Position numbers and translations under genes: made by a program. A DNA stretch of 64,000 nucleotides from Microbacterium sp. (GTDB taxonomy: Bacteria > Actinomycetota > Actinomycetes > Actinomycetales > Microbacteriaceae), in contig NZ_JAPSLI010000005.1 in the NCBI RefSeq assembly GCF_031180975.1, positions 62,001 to 126,000 of the forward strand, given 5' to 3'. Positions 27,427 to 35,067 of the stretch are shown here, one piece after another (position 1 is the first letter of the stretch; every line of letters begins with the position of its first letter). Under the pieces are notes generated by a model. That model worked only from the letters and a program-made list of their open reading frames with translations. It was not told the origin of the DNA and did not search any database.

Positions 27427-28847
27427 GCCTTCACCGCGTCCGCGAGGGCGCGCAGCGCCTTCTGGAATGCCTCGACGGGCGGGTAGGTGATGCCAGCGCC
27501 GATCATGCCGATGCCGGGATCCTTGTGCGCGATCGCCGTGTTGATGACGGGCAGGATGCCGGTCTCCATGACCTTCCGCACGTCGATGCCGGTCGGAACG
27601 CCCATGAAGTCCAGCGCCGGGATGGTGATGTTCGGGTTGTTGCCGGTGGTGATCGCGTTCATCGTCCGGGAGTAGCCCATCGCCTCGTCCACCGTGCCGC
27701 CGACCAGCGCGACGATGGCGGGTGCCGCCGCCATCGCGAAGCCGCCGATGCCGAAGGTCTCGGTGATCGCCGAGTCGCCCATGTCGAGCCCGGAGTCGGC
27801 CGGGGTGTACCCGGCGAACATCGGACCGACGACCTGCTGGGCGGGGCCCGTGAACCACTGGCCGCCGGTCCCTGATACCCGGATGCCGAACTCGACGCCG
27901 TTACGCGCCATGGTGGTGACCACGGTGGAGTTCTCGATGCCGTTCGCGGCGTCCAGCGCCGCCTTCGCGGTGACCATCCAGGTGGGGCCGGAGAAGTAGT
28001 CCGAGGAGGCGACGAAGTCGAACACCTCGCGCTTCTCCTTGGTGGAGAAGTCGGTCTCGAGGATGTACGGCGCGAGCGCCTGGATCAGCAGCGTGGTGCC
28101 GGCGACGTTGCGGTTGTGCGCCTCGTCACCCATGTGCAGGGCCTGCGACAGCATCAGCCGCAGGTCGATGCCGTCTGTGTTCAGCGCCATCGCGGCCGAC
28201 AGGATCGGGCCGAACACGTCCCGCATCCAGTTCAGACGGTCGATGACCGACTGGTCGTTCGCGCCGAACCGGAGGATCTTCGACAGCTGCTCCGACAGGT
28301 TCGTGTAGGCGGTGTTGCCGTGGGTACGGTTGGTGACTTTGTGCACCCACATGCTGGCGCTGGTGACACCGGCCATGGAGCCGACGGACTGGTGCTCGTG
28401 GCACGGCGAGAAGGTGATCTCACCCGACGATGCCAGCTCGAACGCCTCCTCGAGGTCCTTGGCGAGGCCCTCGAACACCAGCGCGCCGGTGACGGCGCCC
28501 TTCATGGGGCCGGACATCCGGGGGAACTCGATCGGCGGGCCGGCGTGCAGGATGGTGGTCCTGGTCATGCCCGGCACGGTGTCGATCGCCTGACCGAAGC
28601 CCTCCAGGAACGGCTGCGCGGTCAGGATGCGCTCCAGCGCGACCTGGTTGGCGGCGTCGATCTTCGCGGCGATCTCGGGGTCCTCGAGGCGGCTGAGTGC
28701 CGCGATCACCTCTGGGTCGCCGCCGCCGGGCGGTGCCCAGTCCATCAGGACGGGCGAGACGCCCTGCGCCTGCAGGTCCTCGGCGAACATGTCCAGGCCG
28801 AGGTTCACCGGCCGCAGGTCGGACGTGAACAGGTCGTTGACGCTCAT
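27423..28847 (-). CDS. DUF1116 family protein (YlbE/AllG-like), putative transcarbamylase subunit
   Basis: 474 residues, alpha-rich, with conserved-looking segments PPGGGDPEVIAALSRLEDP, TFSPCHEHQSVGSMAGVTSASM, NTEGIDLRL-like NTDGIDLRLMLSQALHMGDE and GFAMAAAPAIVALVGGTVDEAM. It matches the DUF1116 family, which includes E. coli YlbE. YlbE (renamed AllG) was reported as one of three subunits, with FdrA and YlbF, of oxamate transcarbamylase, which splits oxalurate with phosphate into oxamate and carbamoyl phosphate. Whether this homologue uses the same substrate is unknown. Its start overlaps the FdrA stop (TGATG) and its stop overlaps the permease start, so all three are translationally coupled. 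Confidence 0.82.
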   Translation of the reverse strand: MSVNDLFTSDLRPVNLGLDMFAEDLQAQGVSPVLMDWAPPGGGDPEVIAALSRLEDPEIAAKIDAANQVALERILTAQPFLEGFGQAIDTVPGMTRTTILHAGPPIEFPRMSGPMKGAVTGALVFEGLAKDLEEAFELASSGEITFSPCHEHQSVGSMAGVTSASMWVHKVTNRTHGNTAYTNLSEQLSKILRFGANDQSVIDRLNWMRDVFGPILSAAMALNTDGIDLRLMLSQALHMGDEAHNRNVAGTTLLIQALAPYILETDFSTKEKREVFDFVASSDYFSGPTWMVTAKAALDAANGIENSTVVTTMARNGVEFGIRVSGTGGQWFTGPAQQVVGPMFAGYTPADSGLDMGDSAITETFGIGGFAMAAAPAIVALVGGTVDEAMGYSRTMNAITTGNNPNITIPALDFMGVPTGIDVRKVMETGILPVINTAIAHKDPGIGMIGAGITYPPVEAFQKALRALADAVKA

Positions 28848-30394
28848 CAGTTGTCACCCTTCGCGACGAATTCCCGGGCGAGCAGCCCCAGGTTGGTGGA
28901 GGAGGAGGCGATAGTCACGCCGGCGGCCTCGAGCTTGGCGATCTGCTCGGCCACCGACGGCGTGTCCAGGTCCGTGCCGAGCACGTAGCCGAGGATCTCG
29001 AGGTGCTGGCCGCGGGCGGCGGCCTTGGCCTTGGCCTCCTCGATGGCGGGGACGGTCACGCCGACCGGGTCCTCGTGGGAGCCGTACCCGACGATGAAGT
29101 CCATCGCGATGACGCCGACTTCGGGGTCGTCCGCCTCCTCGACCAGGCGCTGCAGGCGCAGCGACGGGTCGATCATGGGGTGCGGTCGGCCATCGGTGAA
29201 GTCGTCGTCGCCCATGTCCAGGTAGGTGTGCTCCCGGGAGGGGTCGGTCGCCTTCAGCAGGTAGGCGGCGTCCTTCTGGATGTTCGAGTACACGTTGTCG
29301 TACTTGGCGAGCGCCGCGAACATCGCCTCGTCGCACAGCGTGCCACCGCAGAACAGGCCGCGGACGTACTTCTGCTCCGGGGCGAGCTTGGCCCGGACCT
29401 CGGCGATGAGCGGCAGGTTGAGCGGGTGCAGGTCGAGCGTGGACTCGTCCACGCCGGTGGCGAGCACGGCCGCGAGAGCGGCCGGCTTGGTGCCGGAGAC
29501 CAGCTTGACGTTGTCGTACCCGGACTCGGTGCGGTCGGAGCCCAGGAAGGTCACGATGACCGGCTTCGACGCGGATCCCGCGACCGCCAGCACCTTGTCG
29601 GCGACCTCCTCGGCCGGGGGCTTCGAGACGACGACGATGACCTCGGTGCCGGGGTCGGCGTCCAGGGCGCGGATGCCGTCGATCATTGAGATGCCACCGA
29701 CCTCGGTGGACAGGTCGCGGCCGCCGGTGCCGATGAGCTGCGAGATGCCGCCGCCGAAGTCGTGGATGCGCACCGACAGCTCCTGGCTGCCGGTGCCGGA
29801 GGCCCCGACGATGCCGATCGTGCCGCGGCGCACCGCGTTGGCGAACGCCAGGCCGGTGCCGTTGATGATCGCGGTTCCGCAGTCGGGGCCCATCACGAGC
29901 AGGCCCTTCTCGTGGGCGAGCCGCTTCAGCGACACCTCGTCCTCGACCGGGACGTTGTCGGAGAAGATCATCACGTGCTTGCCGGCGTTCAACGCCTTGC
30001 GCGCCTCCCGTGCCGCGAACGCCCCGTTCACCGAGATGAGCACGAGGTTGCTGTCCGGCGCTTCGGAGAACGCGCCGTCCAGGGTGCGGTATCGCACACT
30101 CGCGGCTCCGGCCGGCCCCGCGCTCTTGCGGGCGAGGATGTCCTCGATCCCGGCGATGGCGTCGTCCAGGCGGGCGTCTTCCACGTCGACGACGATCATG
30201 AGGTCGCTGGGGCGAGCCTCCTCGATCGCGGGGTCGACGATGTCGAGGTTCGCCAGCACCTCCTTGTTCATCGGGGTCGCCATGGCGATGAACGCCTGGG
30301 AGACGCCCTCGATCCCGTTCGCCTTGGTGCTCATCGACATGAGCGAGACGGAATCGAGGTAGGTGTTCTTCCTGATGTCGATGTGCCGTGTCAT
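28847..30394 (-). CDS. fdrA: FdrA-family protein (AllF-like), acyl-CoA-synthetase-alpha-like subunit
   Basis: 515 residues from ATG 30394, with AAAGGAC upstream. The N-terminus begins RKNTYLDSVSLMSMSTKA, typical of FdrA. A Rossmann-like domain resembling succinyl-CoA synthetase alpha follows: MGPDCGTAIINGTGLAFANA and GIVGASGTGSQELSVRIHDFG near residues 170-230, then VIVVVSKPPAEEVADKVL and a C-terminal half with LDMGDDDFTDGRPHPMIDPS. E. coli FdrA (AllF) is part of the three-protein oxamate transcarbamylase. The enzyme here is predicted to act with the DUF1116 and DUF2877 proteins, but its substrate is not established. Confidence 0.88.
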   Translation of the reverse strand: MTRHIDIRKNTYLDSVSLMSMSTKANGIEGVSQAFIAMATPMNKEVLANLDIVDPAIEEARPSDLMIVVDVEDARLDDAIAGIEDILARKSAGPAGAASVRYRTLDGAFSEAPDSNLVLISVNGAFAAREARKALNAGKHVMIFSDNVPVEDEVSLKRLAHEKGLLVMGPDCGTAIINGTGLAFANAVRRGTIGIVGASGTGSQELSVRIHDFGGGISQLIGTGGRDLSTEVGGISMIDGIRALDADPGTEVIVVVSKPPAEEVADKVLAVAGSASKPVIVTFLGSDRTESGYDNVKLVSGTKPAALAAVLATGVDESTLDLHPLNLPLIAEVRAKLAPEQKYVRGLFCGGTLCDEAMFAALAKYDNVYSNIQKDAAYLLKATDPSREHTYLDMGDDDFTDGRPHPMIDPSLRLQRLVEEADDPEVGVIAMDFIVGYGSHEDPVGVTVPAIEEAKAKAAARGQHLEILGYVLGTDLDTPSVAEQIAKLEAAGVTIASSSTNLGLLAREFVAKGDN

Positions 30395-30420
30395 CAGTGT
30401 CCTTTCGGGCCGGGTGGGGG

Positions 30421-31050
30421 TCAGAGGTAGCGCTCGATGATGGCGACGATCTCGTCGAAGCCCCGCTTGCGGGCGAGCTCGATCGGGGGGACGCCCCACT
30501 CGTCGGTCATGCCGGGCTTGGCGCCGTGCTGCAGCAGCAGCTCCACGGTCTGCTGGCGGACCGGGCCGCCGTCCCCGAGGATGATCGCCTCGATGAGCGC
30601 CGTCCAGCCCAGCGTGTTCGTCAGGTTGACGTTGATGTTGGTGTTCTCGAGCAGGTAGCGCACGATCTCGAGGTGGCCCTTCTCCGCGGCCGGCGTGAGG
30701 CCGTTGCCGCCGAAACGGGTGAGCCGCTTCAGGTCCGCGCCGGCCTCCACCATGGTCTTCACCAGCTCGAAGTCGTTGAAGATGCAGCCGTGGATGAACG
30801 GGTTGAAGCAGGTCTGATCCTGCGCGTCGATGTCCACGCCCTCCGCGATGAGCGCCCGCACCACGTCCAGGTGCCCTCCGCGTGCGGCGCGGAGGATCGC
30901 GGTGGCCTCCTCGCGGTCGACGGCGTTCTTGTCCGCGCCGTCGGCCAGGGCGGCGCGCACGCCGTCCAGATCGCCGGCCGCTGCCGCCTCCAAGTACCGC
31001 TCGTCGGCGGTCGCGCCGGTCTCCTGCACTCGGGTCAGGGCGTCGGTCAT
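30421..31050 (-). CDS. Ankyrin-repeat protein inside the FdrA operon
   Basis: 209 residues consisting of about five ankyrin repeats, for example ATAILRAARGGHLDVVRALI, GLTPAAEKGHLEIVRYLLEN and GWTALIEAIILGDGG. It has no signal peptide, membrane segment or catalytic domain, so it is likely a cytoplasmic protein-binding scaffold. AAGGAG lies seven bases before ATG 31050, which favours this start over ATG 31068; the latter overlaps the DUF2877 stop. The gene lies between DUF2877 and FdrA with short gaps, so it is part of the operon. An ankyrin protein is not part of the E. coli all cluster; assembly or regulation of the transcarbamylase complex is a hypothesis. Confidence 0.85.
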   Translation of the reverse strand: MTDALTRVQETGATADERYLEAAAAGDLDGVRAALADGADKNAVDREEATAILRAARGGHLDVVRALIAEGVDIDAQDQTCFNPFIHGCIFNDFELVKTMVEAGADLKRLTRFGGNGLTPAAEKGHLEIVRYLLENTNINVNLTNTLGWTALIEAIILGDGGPVRQQTVELLLQHGAKPGMTDEWGVPPIELARKRGFDEIVAIIERYL

Positions 31051-31064
31051 GTCGTTCTCCTTGT

Positions 31065-31964
31065 TCATTCGTGGACGGGGTCGTGGGGCGACGGGCGCAG
31101 CGCGTGCTCGACCGTCAGAGCGAGGCGGATGCCGGTGAGCAGGTCCTCCCCGGAGGTGTGCCCGATCTCGCGGACGCGTGCGATCGCCGCGCCGGCGGCG
31201 GGGGTGTCGCGGCGGCTGAGCGCGTGAGCGAGGTCGTGCATGCGCTGCCGTGAGCGCCCGTGCAGCGCGTGGTTCAGCGTCACCGCGCTGAGGAGCGTGG
31301 TGCGCTGCCCGGCACCGGCGATCGCGGCACGAAGCGTGTCGAGGCGCGCGCCGAGCCGCATCCCCGGCTGGGCCGCGAGGAACGTCGCCCCGGTGAGGAT
31401 GTCGTCGCCGGCCGGCGTCAGTCCCTCGCCGAGCCCGATCAGCGCGTGCGCGGCGGTGCTCACCGTCCGGTCGTCGCCGCGCAGAAGCGTGCGTTGGAAG
31501 GTCTCCGCCCGTCCGCGCAGCAGCGCGGCGCTGGCGCGGCCGAACGGCGTCACCGGCTGGGGCGCGGATGCCGGGAGCAGCCGCAGCGCGCGGGCGATGT
31601 CGGCGCGGGACAGCGCGGAGAGATCGGCCGGCTCCGGGTGCCAGGCCGTTGCGCTCGTGACGTCGATCAGGCAGTTCCGGAGCACGAGGCCGCCCGGTCG
31701 GACGAGGACCGGGTCGGCGGGGGAGGCGCTCACGTCACGCGGGAAGGGGACGCGGATGCTGGCGGGCGCATCGTCCAGCGAATCGTCGATCACGGCGACC
31801 AGGTCGGCGCCGATGCGGACGTTGAGGACTCGCGCGTGCACGGAGTGGACGTGCGGACCGGGGACGCCGGGGGACGCGGGACGCGCCGCGCGTGAGAGCG
31901 TCTCCTCAAGCGCAGCATCCCAGCTGGTCGCGCGTACGGCGACCGGGGTTGCGACGGGGGTCAT
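31065..31964 (-). CDS. DUF2877 family protein (YlbF/AllH-like), putative transcarbamylase subunit
   Basis: 299 residues. DUF2877 features include VHARVLNVRI, LVRPGGLVLRNCLIDV and the conserved ALIGLGEGLTPAGDDILTGA near residue 200, a Gly/Asp-rich motif typical of the family. E. coli YlbF (AllH) is the third component of oxamate transcarbamylase. ATG 31964 is preceded by GGAGAGAAG at a good distance; the 10-codon longer start is less likely. It is the first gene of the minus-strand operon and so is directly downstream of the operator array shared with the divergent carbamate kinase. Confidence 0.8.
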   Translation of the reverse strand: MTPVATPVAVRATSWDAALEETLSRAARPASPGVPGPHVHSVHARVLNVRIGADLVAVIDDSLDDAPASIRVPFPRDVSASPADPVLVRPGGLVLRNCLIDVTSATAWHPEPADLSALSRADIARALRLLPASAPQPVTPFGRASAALLRGRAETFQRTLLRGDDRTVSTAAHALIGLGEGLTPAGDDILTGATFLAAQPGMRLGARLDTLRAAIAGAGQRTTLLSAVTLNHALHGRSRQRMHDLAHALSRRDTPAAGAAIARVREIGHTSGEDLLTGIRLALTVEHALRPSPHDPVHE

Positions 31965-32032
31965 CGTCTTCTCTCCGTGCATCCGGGCCGCCACGGGTCG
32001 AGCGGCACGAATGGCTGTGACTTTTCAGGATC

Positions 32033-32085
32033 AGGTATACCATCTGTCGTAATGGAATACCATTCCTTCATCTGGTACACCAGAT
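32033..32085. promoter_or_regulatory. Three evenly spaced operator-like boxes in the divergent all-like promoter
   Basis: AGGTATACCA (32033-32042), TGGAATACCA (32053-32062) and TGGTACACCA (32073-32082) are variants of the palindrome TGGTATACCA and repeat at exactly 20-base intervals. The third sits in a longer near-palindrome, ATCTGGTACACCAGAT (32070-32085). Such boxes fit FCD-type GntR dimers, and a GntR gene is the second gene downstream. They lie between DUF2877 (minus) and carbamate kinase (plus) and could control both operons. Confidence 0.65.
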
Positions 32086-32110
32086 CTTCCGACCCGAACA
32101 AGGAGAACAC

Positions 32111-33100
32111 ATGCGCGTCGTAGTGGCACTCGGAGGCAACGCCCTCGCACGCCGGGGCGAGCCGATGACCGCCGAATACCTGCGGGCGAACGTCAAGTCC
32201 ACCTGCGAGGCGCTGGCGAAGCTCGCCCGTGACAACGAGATGGTCATCACCCACGGTAACGGTCCGCAGGTGGGTCTGCTCGCACTGCAGAACCTGGCCT
32301 ATCAGGACGTGGCGGCCTACCCGCTCGACATCCTCGGCGCCGAGACGCAGGGCATGATCGGCTACGTCGTGCAGCAGGAGCTCTCCAACGCGCTCGGAGG
32401 CGAGCGCGAGGTCGCGGCGGTCATCACCACTACCGTCGTCGACGAGTCCGACCCGGCGTTCGACCGTCCGACCAAGCTGATCGGACCCCAGTACTCCGCC
32501 CACGACGCTGCCGAGGCGGCGGCCGAGTACCGCTGGACGATCGCGAAGGACGGCCAGGCGTTCCGCCGGGTGGTGCCCTCGCCGAACCCGATCTCCATCG
32601 TCCAGGCGCCGCTCATCCGGAGGCTGCTCGAGGACGGCAGCCTGGCGGTGTGCGTCGGCGGCGGGGGCGTGCCGGTGCGCGAGGACTCCAAGGGGCGCCA
32701 CATCGGCGTGCAGGCCGTGGTGGACAAGGACCTCGCGAGCGCCGCGCTCGCCGCCGACATCCAGGCCGACACACTGATCATGCTGACCGACGGAGACTAC
32801 GTCAGTGAGAACTGGGGCACTCCCGAGCAGCGTGACATCCACACCGCCTCCGCCGACGCCGTCGCCGCGATGAAGTTCGCGGAGGGCTCGATGCAGCCGA
32901 AGATCGACGCGGCGATCCGCGTGGCGCGCGCCGGCGGACGCGCGCTGATCGGTCCCCTCGACCGTCTGGACGACCTGCTCGCCCGGCGTGTGGGCACGGA
33001 GATCGTGCCGGAGCTCGCCGAGGGCGTCATCTGGGTGGAATCCGTGCCCGCCGAGAAGCCGGCTCCCGCCGACAAGCCGGTTCCGGCCGGGAAGGGCTGA
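32111..33100 (+). CDS. Carbamate kinase (ArcC/AllK-type)
   Basis: 329 residues. The amino acid kinase fold starts with MRVVVALGGNALARRGEP. ITHGNGPQVGLLALQN, AVITTTVVDESDPAF, CVGGGGVPVRED and DKDLASAALAADIQAD are the carbamate kinase signatures. The enzyme converts carbamoyl phosphate and ADP to ATP, ammonia and CO2. AAGGAG sits eight bases before the ATG. There is no arginine deiminase gene nearby; the partners are the FdrA/DUF1116/DUF2877 genes across the divergent promoter, so it most likely uses carbamoyl phosphate made by them. The last 15 residues are an odd Pro/Ala/Lys-rich tail (KPAPADKPVPAGKG). Confidence 0.93.
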   Translation: MRVVVALGGNALARRGEPMTAEYLRANVKSTCEALAKLARDNEMVITHGNGPQVGLLALQNLAYQDVAAYPLDILGAETQGMIGYVVQQELSNALGGEREVAAVITTTVVDESDPAFDRPTKLIGPQYSAHDAAEAAAEYRWTIAKDGQAFRRVVPSPNPISIVQAPLIRRLLEDGSLAVCVGGGGVPVREDSKGRHIGVQAVVDKDLASAALAADIQADTLIMLTDGDYVSENWGTPEQRDIHTASADAVAAMKFAEGSMQPKIDAAIRVARAGGRALIGPLDRLDDLLARRVGTEIVPELAEGVIWVESVPAEKPAPADKPVPAGKG

Positions 33101-33135
33101 CCGGCGGCGCCGGAGCGCAGTGCGAGAATGAGCCT

Positions 33136-33834
33136 GTGAGCAGATCAGAGGACCGCGGGCTGGAATCGACCAGGGTCGCATCGGCGTTGCGCGACGCGAT
33201 CCTGGACGGCACCCGCGAACCGGGCAGCCGGCTGATCGAGCGCGACCTGGCGGCGGAGTACGGCGTGAGCCGTGTGCCGGTGCGTGACGCCCTGAAGCTG
33301 CTGGAGGGGGAGGGGCTGATCGAGCTGCGCCCCCGCACCTGGGCGGTGGTGCGCGAGTTCACGCCCGCCGATCTCGCCGACCTGGACGAGGTGCGGCAGG
33401 TGCTGGAACCGATGGCGTTCCGCCTGGCTGCGGAGCGTCACCGTCGCGACGGCCTCGAGCGGCTGCGGACCGTGCTGGAGAACGAGCGCGAGAGCGCCCG
33501 GTCGGCGAACAGCATCGGCTCCAGGCGCGCCGCGGCCGACTTCCACGAGATCGTCGTGGAGCTCGCCGAGAACGGGCTGCTGCGGGAACTGATGAACACG
33601 ATCCGCAGCCGCCTGCGCTGGGCGCTGTCCCAGCACGACGACCTGCAGCACATCGCCGAGGAGCACGTGGCGCTGTTCGAGGCGATCCGTGATCGTGACG
33701 GAGACCGGGCGGCCGCTCTCGCCTACGCGCACGTCGACAGCAGTCGGCAGCAGCGGGCCGCGCACGCGGAAGCGCTGCGCACCGGCGCGCTGCCGGTGGT
33801 GACTCCGCGCGAAGACGCGAGCATCGGGCGGTAA
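33136..33834 (+). CDS. GntR family regulator, FCD (FadR) subfamily
   Basis: 232 residues. The winged helix-turn-helix (residues 8-75: GSRLIERDLAAEYGVSRVPVRDAL) is followed by an all-helical FCD ligand-binding domain (80-205). That domain has metal/ligand-type residues in DLDEVRQVLEP, FHEIVVELAENGLL, HDDL and HVALFEAIRDRD. It follows carbamate kinase by 35 bases and is probably in its operon. It is the natural candidate for binding the TGGTATACCA-type boxes upstream of that gene, responding to the pathway substrate. GTG 33136 lies six bases after GAGAAT and lacks a Shine-Dalgarno, so a separate leaderless message is also possible. Confidence 0.9.
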   Translation: MSRSEDRGLESTRVASALRDAILDGTREPGSRLIERDLAAEYGVSRVPVRDALKLLEGEGLIELRPRTWAVVREFTPADLADLDEVRQVLEPMAFRLAAERHRRDGLERLRTVLENERESARSANSIGSRRAAADFHEIVVELAENGLLRELMNTIRSRLRWALSQHDDLQHIAEEHVALFEAIRDRDGDRAAALAYAHVDSSRQQRAAHAEALRTGALPVVTPREDASIGR

Positions 33835-33843
33835 TCTTCAGGG

Positions 33844-35067
33844 ATGACTCCTCGCACCCTCGACCAGTCCTCCAAGCTCAAGAACGTCCTGTACGAGATC
33901 CGGGGCAAGGCACTGGTCGAGGCCGCACGTCTGGAGGCCGAGGGGCACCAGATCCTCAAGCTGAACACGGGCAACCCGGCGATCTTCGGGTTCGAAGCCC
34001 CGCACCAGATCGTGCACGACATGCTCGCAGCTCTCCCCTCCGCGCACGGCTACAGCGACAGCAAGGGCATCATCTCCGCGCGCAGGGCCGTGGTCAGCCG
34101 TTATGAGCAGATCGAGGACTTTCCGCGCTTCGACCCCGACGACGTGTATCTGGGCAACGGGGTGTCCGAACTGATCACGATGGTCATGCAGGCGCTGCTG
34201 GACCAGGGCGACGAGGTGCTGATCCCTGCACCCGACTACCCGCTCTGGACGGCGATGACCTCGCTCGCCGGCGGCACGCCGGTGCACTACCTGTGCGACG
34301 AGAACACCGGCTGGCAGCCGGACCTCGACGACATCCGCTCCAAGGTCACGCCGCAGACCAAGGCGATCGTCATCATCAACCCGAACAACCCCACCGGGGC
34401 GGTGTACTCGAAGGAGGTCCTCGAGGGGCTGGTGCAGATCGCCAGAGAGAACCAGCTGCTGCTGCTCTCCGACGAGATCTACGACCGCATCGTGTTCGAC
34501 GGCGCCGTGCACATCCCGACGGCGACGCTCGCTCCCGACTTGCTCTGCCTGACCTTCAACGGCCTCTCCAAGACCTACCGCGTGGCGGGCTACCGTTCCG
34601 GCTGGCTCGTCGTCACAGGGCCGACCGAACACGCCAAGGGGTTCATCGAAGGCATCACACTGCTCGCCTCCACCAGGCTCTGCCCGAACGTGCCGGCTCA
34701 GCACGCCGTGCAGGCGGCGCTGTCCGGGGTGCAGACCATCGACGCGCTGGTCGCCCCCTCCGGTCGGCTGCACGAGCAGCGCGACATCGCCTGGGAGGGG
34801 CTGGAGGCGATCCCCGGCGTCAGCTGCGTGAAGCCGACGGGGGCCCTCTACGCATTCCCCCGGCTGGACCCGGAGGTGCACGAGATCCACGACGACGAGC
34901 GCCTGGTGTACGACCTGCTGGTGTCGGAGAAGATCCTCCTGGTGCAGGGCACCGGCTTCAACTGGCCGACCCCCGACCACCTGCGCGTGGTCACGCTTCC
35001 CGAGGCGCGCGTGCTGAGCGAAGCCGTCGAGCGGCTCGGGAACTTCCTGGCGAGCTACCGGCAGTGA
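33844..35067 (+). CDS. PLP-dependent aminotransferase (AlaA/AspC class I)
   Basis: 407 residues. Fold type I class I/II aminotransferase features: LKLNTGNPAIFGFEAP near the start, NPNNPTGAVYSKEV, LSDEIYDRIVFDG and the PLP lysine in FNGLSKTYRVAGYRSGW near residue 242; the C-terminal arginine region is present. It resembles AlaA-type alanine/glutamate-pyruvate aminotransferases, but substrate specificity is inferred. ATG 33844 lies six bases after TAATCT, again leaderless-like. Its 3' end overlaps the convergent ParA-like gene by 77 bases. Confidence 0.85.
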   Translation: MTPRTLDQSSKLKNVLYEIRGKALVEAARLEAEGHQILKLNTGNPAIFGFEAPHQIVHDMLAALPSAHGYSDSKGIISARRAVVSRYEQIEDFPRFDPDDVYLGNGVSELITMVMQALLDQGDEVLIPAPDYPLWTAMTSLAGGTPVHYLCDENTGWQPDLDDIRSKVTPQTKAIVIINPNNPTGAVYSKEVLEGLVQIARENQLLLLSDEIYDRIVFDGAVHIPTATLAPDLLCLTFNGLSKTYRVAGYRSGWLVVTGPTEHAKGFIEGITLLASTRLCPNVPAQHAVQAALSGVQTIDALVAPSGRLHEQRDIAWEGLEAIPGVSCVKPTGALYAFPRLDPEVHEIHDDERLVYDLLVSEKILLVQGTGFNWPTPDHLRVVTLPEARVLSEAVERLGNFLASYRQ

